14,058 nt of DNA from Planctomycetota bacterium (GCA_020425885.1 JAGQRA010000420.1:1-14058), one strand, 5' to 3'; shown: positions 1 through 9,304, numbered from the stretch's first letter. Notes: a model not told the origin generated them from the sequence alone. A program made the numbers and translations.

Positions 1-706
1 GTCGGCCGAGATGACCAAGTACGCGGCCAACGCGATGCTGGCGACCAAGATCTCGTTCATGAACGACATCGCCAACCTCTGCGAGCGCCTCGGCGCCGAC
101 GTCAACGAGGTGCGCAAGGGCATCGGCAGCGACCCGCGGATCGGCAACCGCTTCATCTATCCCGGCATCGGCTACGGCGGCAGTTGCTTCCCGAAGGACG
201 TCAAGGCGCTGGTCCGGACCGGGCGCGAGAGCGGCTACGAGCTGCGCATCCTGCAGTCGGTCGAGGACGTCAACGAGGATCAGAAGCACGTGCTGGTCGG
301 CAAGATCAGGCAGCAGTTCGGCGACGACCTGCGGGGCCGTCACTTCGCGATGTGGGGGCTCAGCTTCAAGCCCGAGACCGATGACATGCGCGAGGCGCCG
401 GCGCTGGTGATCTGCGGTCAGCTGATCGAGGCCGGCGCCACGGTCACGGCCTACGACCCGGTCGCGATGCCGGAGTGCCGGCACATGATCGGCGACAAGA
501 TCGGCTATGCCAAGGAGGCCTACGCCGCGCTCGAGGGCGCCGACGCGCTGCTGCTCGTCACCGAGTGGCGTGAGTTCCGCGTGCCCGACTGGGATCGCGT
601 CAAGGCGGCGCTGAAGCAGCCGGTCGTCATCGACGGCCGCAACATCTACAGCGGCGAGGAGCTGCGCGGGATGGGCTTCACCTACAGCGGCATCGGAGTG
701 AAGTGA
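1..706 (+). CDS. ugd: UDP-glucose 6-dehydrogenase, C-terminal part (5' end outside window)
   Basis: Oxidises UDP-glucose to UDP-glucuronate with two NAD+ in the cytoplasm, feeding glucuronate and xylose donors to the next gene. The reading frame is already open at base 2 (Ser-Ala-Glu before the first visible Met at 11), so the N-terminal NAD-binding Rossmann domain lies outside the window. Visible are the central-domain motif [10 protein letters not shown] with its conserved Lys, the catalytic-cysteine motif [10 protein letters not shown] (Cys codon at 185-187), and the C-terminal UDP-binding domain with [15 protein letters not shown] and VVIDGRNIY. These are diagnostic for the UDP-glucose/GDP-mannose dehydrogenase family. 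The UDP-glucose assignment is favoured over GDP-mannose by the SCFPKD context and by the adjoining UDP-glucuronate decarboxylase. The stop is 1 bp from the next start, so it is probably co-transcribed and translationally coupled. Nothing looks damaged apart from the window edge. Confidence 0.93.
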   Translation, partial: SAEMTKYAANAMLATKISFMNDIANLCERLGADVNEVRKGIGSDPRIGNRFIYPGIGYGGSCFPKDVKALVRTGRESGYELRILQSVEDVNEDQKHVLVGKIRQQFGDDLRGRHFAMWGLSFKPETDDMREAPALVICGQLIEAGATVTAYDPVAMPECRHMIGDKIGYAKEAYAALEGADALLLVTEWREFRVPDWDRVKAALKQPVVIDGRNIYSGEELRGMGFTYSGIGVK

Positions 707-707
707 C

Positions 708-1690
<983 letters not shown>

Positions 1691-1694
<4 letters not shown>

Positions 1695-2719
1695 TGAAGA
1701 AGGTCCTCGTCACCGGCGGTCTCGGCTTCATCGGCTCGCACACCACGGTCGAGCTGCTGCGCAAGGGCTACCGCGTCGTCATCGCCGACAACCTCGCCAA
1801 CACCCGCGCCGATGTGCTCGACGGCATCGAGGCCATCGCCGGCACGCGGCCCGAGTGGGTGAACGTCGACCTCGCCGATCCCGTCGCCTGCGGCGCCTTC
1901 CTCGGCGCGCACCCGGACCTCGACGGCATCATCCACTTCGCCGCCCACAAGGCCGTCGGCGAGTCGGTGCAGATCCCGCTCGAGTACTACCGCAACAACC
2001 TCGGCAGCCTGCTGTTGCTGCTCGACTACCTGAAGCGGCGGCCGCAGTGCGCCTTCATCTTCAGCAGCTCGTGCACCGTCTACGGCCAGGCCGATTCGCT
2101 GCCGATCGTGGAGGACGCGCCGATCAAGCCAGCCGAGTCGCCGTACGGCAACACCAAGCAGATCGGCGAGGAGATCATCCGAGATGGCGCCCGGGCGCAC
2201 GGCTTCCGCAGTATCCTGCTGCGCTACTTCAACCCGATCGGCGCCCATCCATCGGCGCGCATCGGCGAGCTGCCGCTCGGCGTGCCGCAGAACCTGGTGC
2301 CGTTCATCACCCAGAGCGCGGCCGGTCTGCGCGGCCCGCTCAAGGTGTTCGGCAACGACTACCCGACCCGCGACGGCACCTGCATTCGCGACTACATCCA
2401 CGTCGTCGACGTTGCCCTGGCGCACATCGCCGCCATGGAACGGCTGCTCGACGGCCGCGGCGACGAGGCGGTCGAGGTGTTCAACCTCGGCACCGGCACC
2501 GGCTCGACGGTGCTCGAGGTCATCGGGGCGTTCGAGTCGGCGACCGGCATCAAGCTGCAGTGGGATTTCGCCGCCCGCCGCGAGGGCGACGTCATCGCCG
2601 CCTTCGCCGACACCGCAAAGGCTCTCGCCGGACTCGGCTGGAAGGCGGAGCTGCCGCTCGAGCGGGCCATGGCCGACGCCTGGCGCTGGCAGCAGGCGCT
2701 CGGCGCCGAGGCGAAGTAG
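1691..2719 (+). CDS. galE: UDP-glucose 4-epimerase
   Basis: Interconverts UDP-glucose and UDP-galactose (some members also act on N-acetylated sugars) in the cytoplasm, supplying galactosyl donor. The 342-aa length is typical. Visible are GGLGFIG at residues 9-15, the [11 protein letters not shown] stretch at 83-93 characteristic of GalE, SSSCTVYG at 125-132 with the catalytic Ser, YGNTK at 152-156 giving the Tyr152/Lys156 pair, [12 protein letters not shown] at 177-188, and [13 protein letters not shown] at 228-240. The first ATG (1691) overlaps the upstream stop by 4 bp, a coupling arrangement, and GAGGG lies 12 nt upstream at 1674-1678. A second ATG immediately follows and would change the protein by one residue only. 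It sits inside the sugar-nucleotide run, 18 bp before a glycosyltransferase. Substrate range (Glc/Gal versus GlcNAc/GalNAc) cannot be settled from motifs. Confidence 0.94.
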
Positions 2720-2737
2720 CGAAGGGGCTCCCGAGAG

Positions 2738-4159
2738 ATGCGCATCGCGATCCTGTCCTACGAGTATCCGCCCGACACCGGCTTCGGCGGCATCGGCACC
2801 TACAGCTACTACCAGGCCCGGGCGCTGGCGAAGCTCGGCCACGACGTCCACGTCTTCGCCGGCGCCACCACGCCGGGGGTCACCCACAGCGAGCACGACG
2901 GCGTCAAGGTCACGCGCATCAAGCACGAGGGCTGGCTCGACCGGATGCTCGGCGACAGCAAGAAGATGCGGGCGTGGTGGTTCCAGAACCGGCTGACGAC
3001 GGCCTGGAATGCGCACAAGATCCTGCTGCGGGAGCACGACAGAAAGCCGTTCGACTTCGTCGAGGCGCCGGAGTGCGGCGCCGACGCGATGGTGTCGACG
3101 ACGCTGCTGCAGGTGCCGACGGCGCTCAAGTTCCACTCGCCGGCGCGGCTGATCATGGACATCTACGACGTGCCCAAGATCGACCGCGAGCTGACCGCGT
3201 TCGCCGAACAGCTCGGCATCAACCAGGCCGAGGTGCTGACCTCGTGCAGCCGCTTCCTCGCCGACGAGGTGGCGGCGAAGATGCACGAGACGAAGCCGAT
3301 CCACGTCGTCCAGAACGGCATCGACGTGCCGATGTTCGACGCCGACTCTGGCATCGACGTGTTCGCGAAGTTCGGTCTGCCCAGGGACAAGAAGCTGATC
3401 TTCTTCGCCAACCGGATGGAGCCGCGCAAGGGCGTGCACATCCTCAAGGAGGTGGTCGAGCAGACGCTGGCGAAGTACCCCGATATCGCCTTCGTGTTCG
3501 CCGGCCGCGATCTGTTCGGCTGGATGGAGCAGAAGATCCTGCCGTGGGTGAAAGACCACGGCCTGCAGGATCGCTTCTTCTACCTCGGCCAGCTCGGCCT
3601 GGCCGAGGTGCGCGGTTGCCTGAAGGTGAGCAGCATCTTCCTGATCCCGAGCCTTTGGGAGAACTGTCCGTACTCGTGTCTCGAGGCCATGACGGCGGGG
3701 CTGGCGATCGTGTCGTCGGACTGCGGCGGTATGCCGGAGCTGATCGAGGATCATCGCACCGGGCTCCTGGCGACGAACGGCGACCCGTCCTCGTTCGTGC
3801 GCGCGCTGCAGGAGATGATCGAGGACGAGGGGCTGCGCGAACGCTGCGGCGCGGCGGCCCGGGCCGAGGTCGAGAAGCGGCTGACCGACACCGCCATCGC
3901 CGAGCAGAGCGTCGCCGTCTATCGCGGCTTCCTCGACGGCAACCCGGTGGCGACGGAGTCGCAGCGTGAGCGCGTCGAGCGGCTGCTGGCGTCGTCGGCG
4001 GACGGCAGGGGCCGTGGCTCGGTGGAGGTTGCGAATCTGAAGGCCGAGATCGCGGCGCTGCGCGGGCAGATTCGCGGCCTCGAGGGTCGGCGCGAATGGA
4101 GCTGGGGCTCGGCGCTGCTGCACGTGGTGACGTTCGGCGCCAGCAAGCCGAAGCCGTAG
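2738..4159 (+). CDS. GT4-family glycosyltransferase with short helical C-terminal tail
   Basis: Predicted retaining glycosyltransferase of GT-B fold that moves a sugar from a nucleotide-sugar donor to a growing glycan on the cytoplasmic side. The 473 aa begin with the typical GT4 N-terminal fold (SYEYPPDTGFGGIGTYSY, residues 7-24, glycine-rich acceptor-side loop). NGIDVPMF is at 193-200, the donor-domain motif EPRKGVHIL at 228-236, and the EX7E catalytic motif ENCPYSCLE at 308-316, followed by the G-G-M-P-E-L-I segment at 330-336. Residues about 403-450 are an unusual extension rich in Glu, Arg, Leu and Ala, likely a short amphipathic or coiled-coil helix, followed by a Trp/Phe-containing tail ending in KPKP. 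AAGGGG at 2722-2727 lies 10 nt before the ATG. It is 18 bp after galE, so probably the same operon, and converges on the isomerase gene 9 bp away. Donor and acceptor are unknown; the neighbours make UDP-GlcA, UDP-Xyl and UDP-Gal available. Confidence 0.88.
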   Translation: MRIAILSYEYPPDTGFGGIGTYSYYQARALAKLGHDVHVFAGATTPGVTHSEHDGVKVTRIKHEGWLDRMLGDSKKMRAWWFQNRLTTAWNAHKILLREHDRKPFDFVEAPECGADAMVSTTLLQVPTALKFHSPARLIMDIYDVPKIDRELTAFAEQLGINQAEVLTSCSRFLADEVAAKMHETKPIHVVQNGIDVPMFDADSGIDVFAKFGLPRDKKLIFFANRMEPRKGVHILKEVVEQTLAKYPDIAFVFAGRDLFGWMEQKILPWVKDHGLQDRFFYLGQLGLAEVRGCLKVSSIFLIPSLWENCPYSCLEAMTAGLAIVSSDCGGMPELIEDHRTGLLATNGDPSSFVRALQEMIEDEGLRERCGAAARAEVEKRLTDTAIAEQSVAVYRGFLDGNPVATESQRERVERLLASSADGRGRGSVEVANLKAEIAALRGQIRGLEGRREWSWGSALLHVVTFGASKPKP

Positions 4160-4168
4160 GAAGCGAGG

Positions 4169-5083
4169 TCACCCGGCCGTGGCGTCGATCCGGCCGATGA
4201 CCGCGTCGCCGTCGGCCGCCACCTCGATGGCGTAGCGCAGCCCCGGCGTCGCGAGTCGCATGGCACCGGCCGGCACGGTGATCTCCGCGTCGTCGAGCAC
4301 GACGCGGTTCGTGTCGGCGATCGTGATCAGCAGCTCGTCGTCTTTGGCGAGCCGTTGATGGCGGCCGCGGCCGAGGACCTCGAGCACGAGGTGCTTGCCG
4401 CGCAAGGTGGTCGGGGGCGCGCCGGGCTGCCAGACAGTCGGGCTCGAATCGACACGGAGCGCGGCCAGCGCGGCGCCGACGTGCAGCTCCCGCTCACTGC
4501 CGTGATCGAACAGGCGCAACGTGCAGTCCGACGGCTGCTGCAGTTCGGCGAGCAGGATGCCGGCGCCGACCGCGTGCACCGTCCCCGCCGGAACCAGGAT
4601 CACGGTGCCGGGGCGGACCGGGATCGGGCGCAGGGCATCGAGGAGCTCGGCACCGCGGCCCGGGTCTTCAGCTGCGCCTCGAGTGGCTACCGCGAACGTC
4701 GCGGCATCGATGCCAGGGCGGATGCCGGCGAGGACGCGGGCTTCCGGGTCGGCAGCGAGAACGACCCAGGCCTCCTCCTTGCCACCGCGCCCGGTGGTTG
4801 CGTCGTCGCCGGGATGGACCTGGATGCTCAGCTCGCTAGCCGTGTCGAGCAGCTTGCCCAGAAACGGCAGCGGTCGACCCAGAACCTGTGACAGCGGCAG
4901 GCCGTTGGTGCGGCTTTCGCTGTCTGGCATGGTCGAGAACTCCCACGACTCGCCGATCGGCAGAGGGACCGCGATGGGGCCATCGTGCATGGCTGCCAGC
5001 CGGCGCCCGCCCCACGGCCGCGACTTCAGCGTCGTCGGACCCGGTTCGGGGATGAGCAAGGTGGGGTGCGGTCGAAGCGGCAT
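4169..5083 (-). CDS. manA: Mannose-6-phosphate isomerase, type I
   Basis: Zinc-dependent interconversion of fructose-6-phosphate and mannose-6-phosphate, the entry to GDP-mannose. The 304 aa match the short bacterial form. Visible are KSRPWGGRRL at 20-29, GESWEFST at 44-51, and LGKLLDTASELSIQVHPGD at 75-93 carrying likely zinc ligands Gln88 and His90. GKEEAWVVL at 101-109 has the ligand Glu103, and VPAGTVHAVGAG at 164-175 has His170, so all four metal ligands of the cupin site are present. A GGAGAAG sequence (read on the - strand, bases 5094-5100) lies 10 nt before the ATG. It faces the GT4 gene tail to tail and has the same strand as the VTC cassette, 121 bp downstream of it, so it could be read through from that operon or have its own promoter; nothing in the gap decides this. 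No mannose-1-P guanylyltransferase or phosphomannomutase is visible here. Confidence 0.93.
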   Translation of the reverse strand: MPLRPHPTLLIPEPGPTTLKSRPWGGRRLAAMHDGPIAVPLPIGESWEFSTMPDSESRTNGLPLSQVLGRPLPFLGKLLDTASELSIQVHPGDDATTGRGGKEEAWVVLAADPEARVLAGIRPGIDAATFAVATRGAAEDPGRGAELLDALRPIPVRPGTVILVPAGTVHAVGAGILLAELQQPSDCTLRLFDHGSERELHVGAALAALRVDSSPTVWQPGAPPTTLRGKHLVLEVLGRGRHQRLAKDDELLITIADTNRVVLDDAEITVPAGAMRLATPGLRYAIEVAADGDAVIGRIDATAG

Positions 5084-5204
5084 CGGTGCAGTGCTTCTCC
5101 ATACGCCCTGAGCCGCGAGAGCTGGAGCAGAAACCCCGTTCCAGGATTCATCGCCAAGACCATGTGAACTCAGGATGCGAGGGTATCAGTGGCTTGGCCC
5201 GCCG

Positions 5205-5936
5205 TCAGACCGTCTCCCACCGCAGCCGCTCCTGTTGCATGATCTGCGAGATGCCGTGGCAGTACTTGCTGATGCGATCCAGGTTGCACTCGTGCCGAGC
5301 GAGCAAGGTGACGAGCCAGTGCGGAACGCGCTCGTTGGCCTTGACCTCCATCACGGCCTTGCCGGCGGGGTAGGCCAGCATCTCCCGCCGAGGCTGCTCG
5401 AGGTCGAAGCTGGCCCGTCGAGTGCGGATCATGGTGTCGAACGTCACCCGCAGGCCCGGATCCATGAAGTACCCTTCCCAGGCCTGGCGGGTGTAGCTGA
5501 TGACGTTCTGCGGGACCAGCCGAAGCGATCGGACGAGGCAGTGGATCTCGTCCGCGACTTCCTGGTCGTCCGGCTCGCTGAGTTCGAATCGCATGTCGCC
5601 GGAACACAGCCGATACGCGTCCGGCAAGGTCATGGCGAGGCGGCGCTTCTGAACGGTGCGGTTGATCCGCTGTTTGATCTCGACGAAGGCCGGAGCGTTC
5701 GGCGCGTCCGGGTAGATCCGGATCCGCAGTTTGCGGCGGAACAGCAGGCCGTCGATCTTGTTGCGGTAGCAGTCGAGTCCCGGCGTGTCGAAGTAGAGGC
5801 TCGCCACCTTGTAGAACCCGGATTCCGTGGAGTGGGGGTCCGGACGCAGGAAGCGCATGAGATCCGGCATCAGGTGGCGCATGCTCGCCGCCGGGATCGA
5901 GTACTTGATCTCGTACCTGTTGAAGCGCTTGATCAC
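5205..5936 (-). CDS. VTC-domain polyphosphate polymerase family protein
   Basis: Member of the VTC family (triphosphate tunnel fold), whose yeast Vtc4 version makes inorganic polyphosphate from ATP. In bacteria these are stand-alone domains often next to CotH and DUF4956 genes. The 243 aa are nearly all domain, with no signal peptide or membrane helix, so cytoplasmic. The basic tunnel residues expected for the family are in order: RYEIKY at 7-12 (Lys11), YFDTP at 48-52, RKLRIRIY at 68-75 (Arg71, Arg73), VEIKQR at 85-90 (Glu86, Lys88), VQKRR at 95-99, SYTRQAWEG at 147-155 (Arg150), RVTFDT at 163-168, VMEVK at 195-199 (Glu197, Lys199) and SKYCHG at 223-228. The start is a GTG at 5934-5936, overlapping the upstream stop (GTGA). 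It must be used, because RYEIKY begins 6 residues later. Polymerase activity is inferred; a triphosphatase or other TTM enzyme is less likely given the full VTC motif set. Confidence 0.9.
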   Translation of the reverse strand: MIKRFNRYEIKYSIPAASMRHLMPDLMRFLRPDPHSTESGFYKVASLYFDTPGLDCYRNKIDGLLFRRKLRIRIYPDAPNAPAFVEIKQRINRTVQKRRLAMTLPDAYRLCSGDMRFELSEPDDQEVADEIHCLVRSLRLVPQNVISYTRQAWEGYFMDPGLRVTFDTMIRTRRASFDLEQPRREMLAYPAGKAVMEVKANERVPHWLVTLLARHECNLDRISKYCHGISQIMQQERLRWETV

Positions 5937-6580
5937 TGGATCAACTCGACTCGTTCGAACTTGAGGCCACGCGATTTGCCTTCGACCATGACCGGGTGGC
6001 TCGCACCGACACTGATCGCGAGGCTCGACCCGGGGGCGACCTTCGGGGTGGTCACCGAGCCCGCCTTGCTGGTGCCGTCGCCGGTCAATGAGAACCAGAC
6101 GGGATCACCACCGATCAGATGGCGCGCCTTGCCGTCGCCAGTGGTCGTGAAATGGAGCGCGACCTGCTGAGGTGCGGGGGTCGGGTTGCGCAGGATGAAC
6201 GTTGCCAGTTTGTTGCCGGCGGTCCAGCCTTCCGCATCGAGGCCGAACGCCCAGATCGTGCCCGGCATGATCTCACGCAGGCCAGCGCCTTCGGCCGACA
6301 CGCCGCTGCGCTCGAGCTCTGCGAACACCTGATCCGCCAGTTCCAACTCGGAGCGCTTCAGCGCCAACTCGAGGGCGCGCCGCAGCCACTGGTCCCGCTT
6401 GTCGGTGTCCGATCCCTTGGCGATGCCGAGCAGGTACCGGGCTTCGCCGACGTCGCGCTCCCGGCTTCCCCAGGGGTGCTCGAAGAAGAAAGGTCGGTTG
6501 ATGTAGTCGAGGAACCAGGGTACCGCGGCCACCGTCAGCAGCAGATAGCCGAAGCCGAGCGAAGGTGGACGAATCCTCAT
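5933..6580 (-). CDS. Unrecognised 215-aa membrane-anchored protein between CotH and VTC genes
   Basis: I do not recognise a family. The protein starts with two Arg residues and one hydrophobic stretch (about residues 9-26, GFGYLLLTVAAVPWFL), an uncleaved signal-anchor or signal peptide that would put the remainder outside the cytoplasm. Residues about 40-105 are charged and helical (EARYLLGIAK, WLRRALELALKRSELELADQVFAELERSG in pieces) and resemble helical-repeat hairpins of TPR type only loosely. Residues about 106-215 alternate hydrophobic and polar positions with many Gly/Thr/Ser and look like a beta-sandwich (TIWAFGLD, LATFILRNPT, VALHFTTTGDG, GLKFERVELIQ). GGAGG on the - strand at 6587-6591 lies 6 nt before the ATG, which overlaps the CotH stop by 4 bp; its own stop overlaps the VTC start. 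Such tight placement suggests a dedicated partner, perhaps an extracytoplasmic adaptor. That role is inference only. Confidence 0.82.
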   Translation of the reverse strand: MRIRPPSLGFGYLLLTVAAVPWFLDYINRPFFFEHPWGSRERDVGEARYLLGIAKGSDTDKRDQWLRRALELALKRSELELADQVFAELERSGVSAEGAGLREIMPGTIWAFGLDAEGWTAGNKLATFILRNPTPAPQQVALHFTTTGDGKARHLIGGDPVWFSLTGDGTSKAGSVTTPKVAPGSSLAISVGASHPVMVEGKSRGLKFERVELIQ

Positions 6581-9303
6581 GACCCGCCTCCGGTGTGGAG
6601 CACCGCGTCGAGGTTCGCCGGCACCGTGGACAGGCTGTCGTGGGTTACCGCCTTGCCCTTGCTGTTCCAGATGTTGAGGGCATCGGCCTGGAGGGTGCCG
6701 CCGCGGCTGAAACGTTCGTTCTTGCGATACAGGTTGATGCCGGTGCCGCAGGCATCGATGACAGTCGAGCCGTCGAGGGCGGCGACGCTGCCATCCTTGA
6801 TCTCGACACCGATCACGCAGTTGGCGAAGCGCGAGTCCTTCAGGGTCAGGGTCGAGCCCTCGCCGACCGAGATACCCTTGTCGCCGCTGTTGGTGAATCG
6901 GCACTGCCTGACCTCGACTCGCGACGCCATCAGGTCCAGGCAGTCGTTGCCGCTGTTCTTGAACTCGCAGTTCGAGATCACCATCCCCTCGCTGATGTCG
7001 ATGTCGAGCGCATCGCTCCTCGCGCCGTCGAAGATGCAATCCCTGATCGCCACTTCGGCGACGTAGCCCCAGTGCATGGCGTCGTCGCCGATGTGGTTGA
7101 CGCCGATCTGCGAATGCTCGAGGACGATGTCGCGGGTGTCGATCACGCTGACCATGCCCGAGCGGATCATGAGATCGTGTTCCACGATCGATCCACCGTG
7201 CCACCGACAGTGGCTCATCCTGCTGCCGGCGGTGCCCTGCCCGTGCAGCAGCATCACGCCCCACGGCTTGTCGGCCGCAAGCGGTTCGAACACGATCGGC
7301 GCATCCTCGCGGCCGACCGCCATCACCTTGCCGAAGCAGAGCAGGCTGACGGCGGGGGCGAGCTTCACGGTGGTCCCGGGCGCGAAGGTGACGGTGGTCT
7401 CGGGGCCGAATCGGCGTGACGAGGTGAACTCGACCGTGCCGGGCCCGAAGGCGACGAACTGCGTGGCCGGCGGCAGCGGCAGATCCCACGGGTGGGTCGA
7501 GAACGGTTCGATCGATGGCGGCAGTGACTTCACACGGCGCGCCTCGACGGTCGAGCCGGTCACGGCGTTCTTGGTCGCCAGCGACGACACGTCCTCCACG
7601 CTGCCATCGCAGCGGAGGAAGTAGCGGTAGTGCAGAGGGGTCGGCGCCAGGTCGAAGTGTCCGTAGAGCTGCGGCATCGGATTCCAGGTCGGGACCTTCC
7701 TCAGACCCGGGAACAGCAGCTCGTGGATCGCGATTCGGGTCGATTCGCCCTCGAGGCTGGCCTCGGCCACCACCGGATCCGCGGCGTCGAGCCGACCGTT
7801 CCTGTTGCGGTCCTGCACGAGTTCGAGATGGCCGGTGCCGCGCACCGTCAGCGCCGTGAGCTCCTGTGCGGCATGGCCGAGGGCAGCGATCTCGAGTTGC
7901 CCGGTCGGGCCGCGTGAGAAGTCGAAGTCGCACCCGGCGTCGTCCAGGTCCTTCATGACCCCCGCGTGCAAGGTCTCGAAATCCCGCTTCCTGCTCTCGG
8001 CCTCGCCGAGGAACTCGTCGATGCCGAAGTAGACGCACGGCACGAGGTGGAACTGGAGATCGCGCATCGCCGGCCAGTCACGGTGATCGCGTTGGGCGTC
8101 GGCTTTGAGGGCCGGCAAGATGCTCGCCACCAGCTCGTCGAGCCGGTCGGCCATGACGGTCGGGGTGAACCAACTCGTCAGCTCGTGCAGCTTCCGCTGC
8201 AGTCTGAACTCGAAGTCGGGGTGCCGTTTGAGTGCCGTGAGCAGCGGGTACTCCGTCGCATCGAAGCTCTTCTGCTTGTAGGCGAAGCCCCAGTCGCCGA
8301 AGTCCCACTGGATCGGTTCGAAGCGCCCCTTGTAGGGATCGAAGTAGACCTTGTGGTTGTGGTTGTAGTCGTGATGTCGGCCGGCGAAGAGTCGGTCGAT
8401 CGCGATGTAGCTGGCGTAGGCGTCGAACGCCATGTGGCGCTCGGCGAAGTCGTGGAACGGGACGGGGTCGCCGTTGATGGCGCCGATCAGAGCTTCGATG
8501 TCCGTCCGGTTGGCCGCCTGCTCCGCGTTCCGCGCCGACACCTTGTCCCAGAATCTGGCCTCGCGAAACATGCTGCTCACCCCGTCGGGGCCGACCGGGC
8601 CGGTCTCGCCCTGGTAGATGCTGCCCGGCATCCGCCCCTTCAGGCGCAGCAGCGATTCGTCGGCCTGGTCCCAACGCAGGTAGAGGCCGCCGTAGGTTCC
8701 GTTGAGCATGAACTTGATCGGCTCCACCTCGGGTGTGAGCACACCCAGCTCGGCCGACAGGCGGGTGATCATGGTCTCGCTGATCGCGAGTCGGCTCGGC
8801 GGGTTCTTCAGGTTGAGGGCGGATCGGTTACGGAACGGGGCGCCCTTCTTGGTCTTTATCCGCCAGGACTTCTGCGGGAACAGCCAGTGCCAGTGGTTGT
8901 CACCCATGTAGCGGACACTGACCGGCATCCGCGCGTCGTTGGTCTCGAACAGCGCCGGTTGATAGCCGCTGTCCTTGCCGCTCTTCGGCAGATCGGCGTT
9001 GAGGCTCGCCAGACAGTGCCCGGGGACCGTCAGTGAGAAGGCCTCGAGCCCGTCGTCGGTCGGCATCCGGGGCGCGAACAGATCGGCGAGGTCCTCGCGA
9101 AAAGCATCGCGGGCGAAGTAGCGCCATTGCTCGATGTGCGGCGGCGGCGGCGACCCCCAGAATCCCGCCTTGCGCCCGAGCAGCTTCTCACCCGAGAGCA
9201 CACCCTGGAATGCGATCCAGCCGACGAGGATCTGCAGCGGCAAGGCCACGACGAGCGCGTACCGCAACGGAATGCGCCAGAGCCGGCTCAGGATGCGAAG
9301 CAT
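6577..9303 (-). CDS. CotH kinase-like protein with C-terminal parallel beta-helix
   Basis: CotH-family proteins are atypical kinases (spore-coat CotH phosphorylates coat proteins); many bacterial members are extracytoplasmic with unknown substrates. The 908 aa start with four Arg in the first 14 residues and a hydrophobic helix at about 15-35, a type II signal anchor placing the enzyme outside the cytoplasm. The CotH domain spans about 125-460: MPVSVRYMG at 126-134, FPQKSWRIKTKKG at 142-154 (the Lys-rich segment expected near the nucleotide), LRWDQADESLL around 209-219, AIDRLFAGRHHDYNHNHKVY at 301-320, and PIQWDFGDWGF at 330-340 with the Asp334/Asp337 metal-type motif. DRNRNGRLDAAD at 498-509 is an EF-hand/dockerin-like calcium loop. 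From about 615 to 860 the chain shows repeated short beta strands and N/S/G turns (NCEFKNSGND, QCRFTNSGDKG, DSRFANC), typical of a right-handed beta-helix. The ATG is 1 bp after the DUF4956 stop. Substrate unknown; the beta-helix suggests glycan or surface binding. Confidence 0.9.
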   Translation of the reverse strand: MLRILSRLWRIPLRYALVVALPLQILVGWIAFQGVLSGEKLLGRKAGFWGSPPPPHIEQWRYFARDAFREDLADLFAPRMPTDDGLEAFSLTVPGHCLASLNADLPKSGKDSGYQPALFETNDARMPVSVRYMGDNHWHWLFPQKSWRIKTKKGAPFRNRSALNLKNPPSRLAISETMITRLSAELGVLTPEVEPIKFMLNGTYGGLYLRWDQADESLLRLKGRMPGSIYQGETGPVGPDGVSSMFREARFWDKVSARNAEQAANRTDIEALIGAINGDPVPFHDFAERHMAFDAYASYIAIDRLFAGRHHDYNHNHKVYFDPYKGRFEPIQWDFGDWGFAYKQKSFDATEYPLLTALKRHPDFEFRLQRKLHELTSWFTPTVMADRLDELVASILPALKADAQRDHRDWPAMRDLQFHLVPCVYFGIDEFLGEAESRKRDFETLHAGVMKDLDDAGCDFDFSRGPTGQLEIAALGHAAQELTALTVRGTGHLELVQDRNRNGRLDAADPVVAEASLEGESTRIAIHELLFPGLRKVPTWNPMPQLYGHFDLAPTPLHYRYFLRCDGSVEDVSSLATKNAVTGSTVEARRVKSLPPSIEPFSTHPWDLPLPPATQFVAFGPGTVEFTSSRRFGPETTVTFAPGTTVKLAPAVSLLCFGKVMAVGREDAPIVFEPLAADKPWGVMLLHGQGTAGSRMSHCRWHGGSIVEHDLMIRSGMVSVIDTRDIVLEHSQIGVNHIGDDAMHWGYVAEVAIRDCIFDGARSDALDIDISEGMVISNCEFKNSGNDCLDLMASRVEVRQCRFTNSGDKGISVGEGSTLTLKDSRFANCVIGVEIKDGSVAALDGSTVIDACGTGINLYRKNERFSRGGTLQADALNIWNSKGKAVTHDSLSTVPANLDAVLHTGGGS
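6587..6591 (-). promoter_or_regulatory. Strong Shine-Dalgarno (GGAGG) deciding the start of the 215-aa protein
   Basis: Read on the - strand, GGAGG is placed 6 nt before the ATG at 6578-6580, inside the last codons of the CotH gene. It fixes the start of the small protein and argues against the much longer open frame that continues upstream antisense to nothing and in another frame of the CotH gene. Confidence 0.7.
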
Positions 9304-9304
9304 C

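Noticed and set aside
5205..5936. Adenylate cyclase or thiamine-triphosphatase (CYTH) identity for the VTC-domain gene
   Set aside because: The related tunnel fold makes this plausible, but the RYEIKY, RxRxY, VEIKQR, SYTR and SKYCHG set matches the VTC branch, and the CotH/DUF4956 neighbours agree.
5933..8038. A 701-codon open frame on the - strand that runs into the 215-aa protein
   Set aside because: Its first two thirds are Arg/Gly-rich shadow of the CotH gene in another frame; the GGAGG and ATGA overlap at 6577-6591 fix the true start.
7966..9036. 356-codon + strand open frame opposite the CotH gene
   Set aside because: Val/Arg/Glu-rich antisense shadow of a gene with clear CotH motifs; no recognisable domain.
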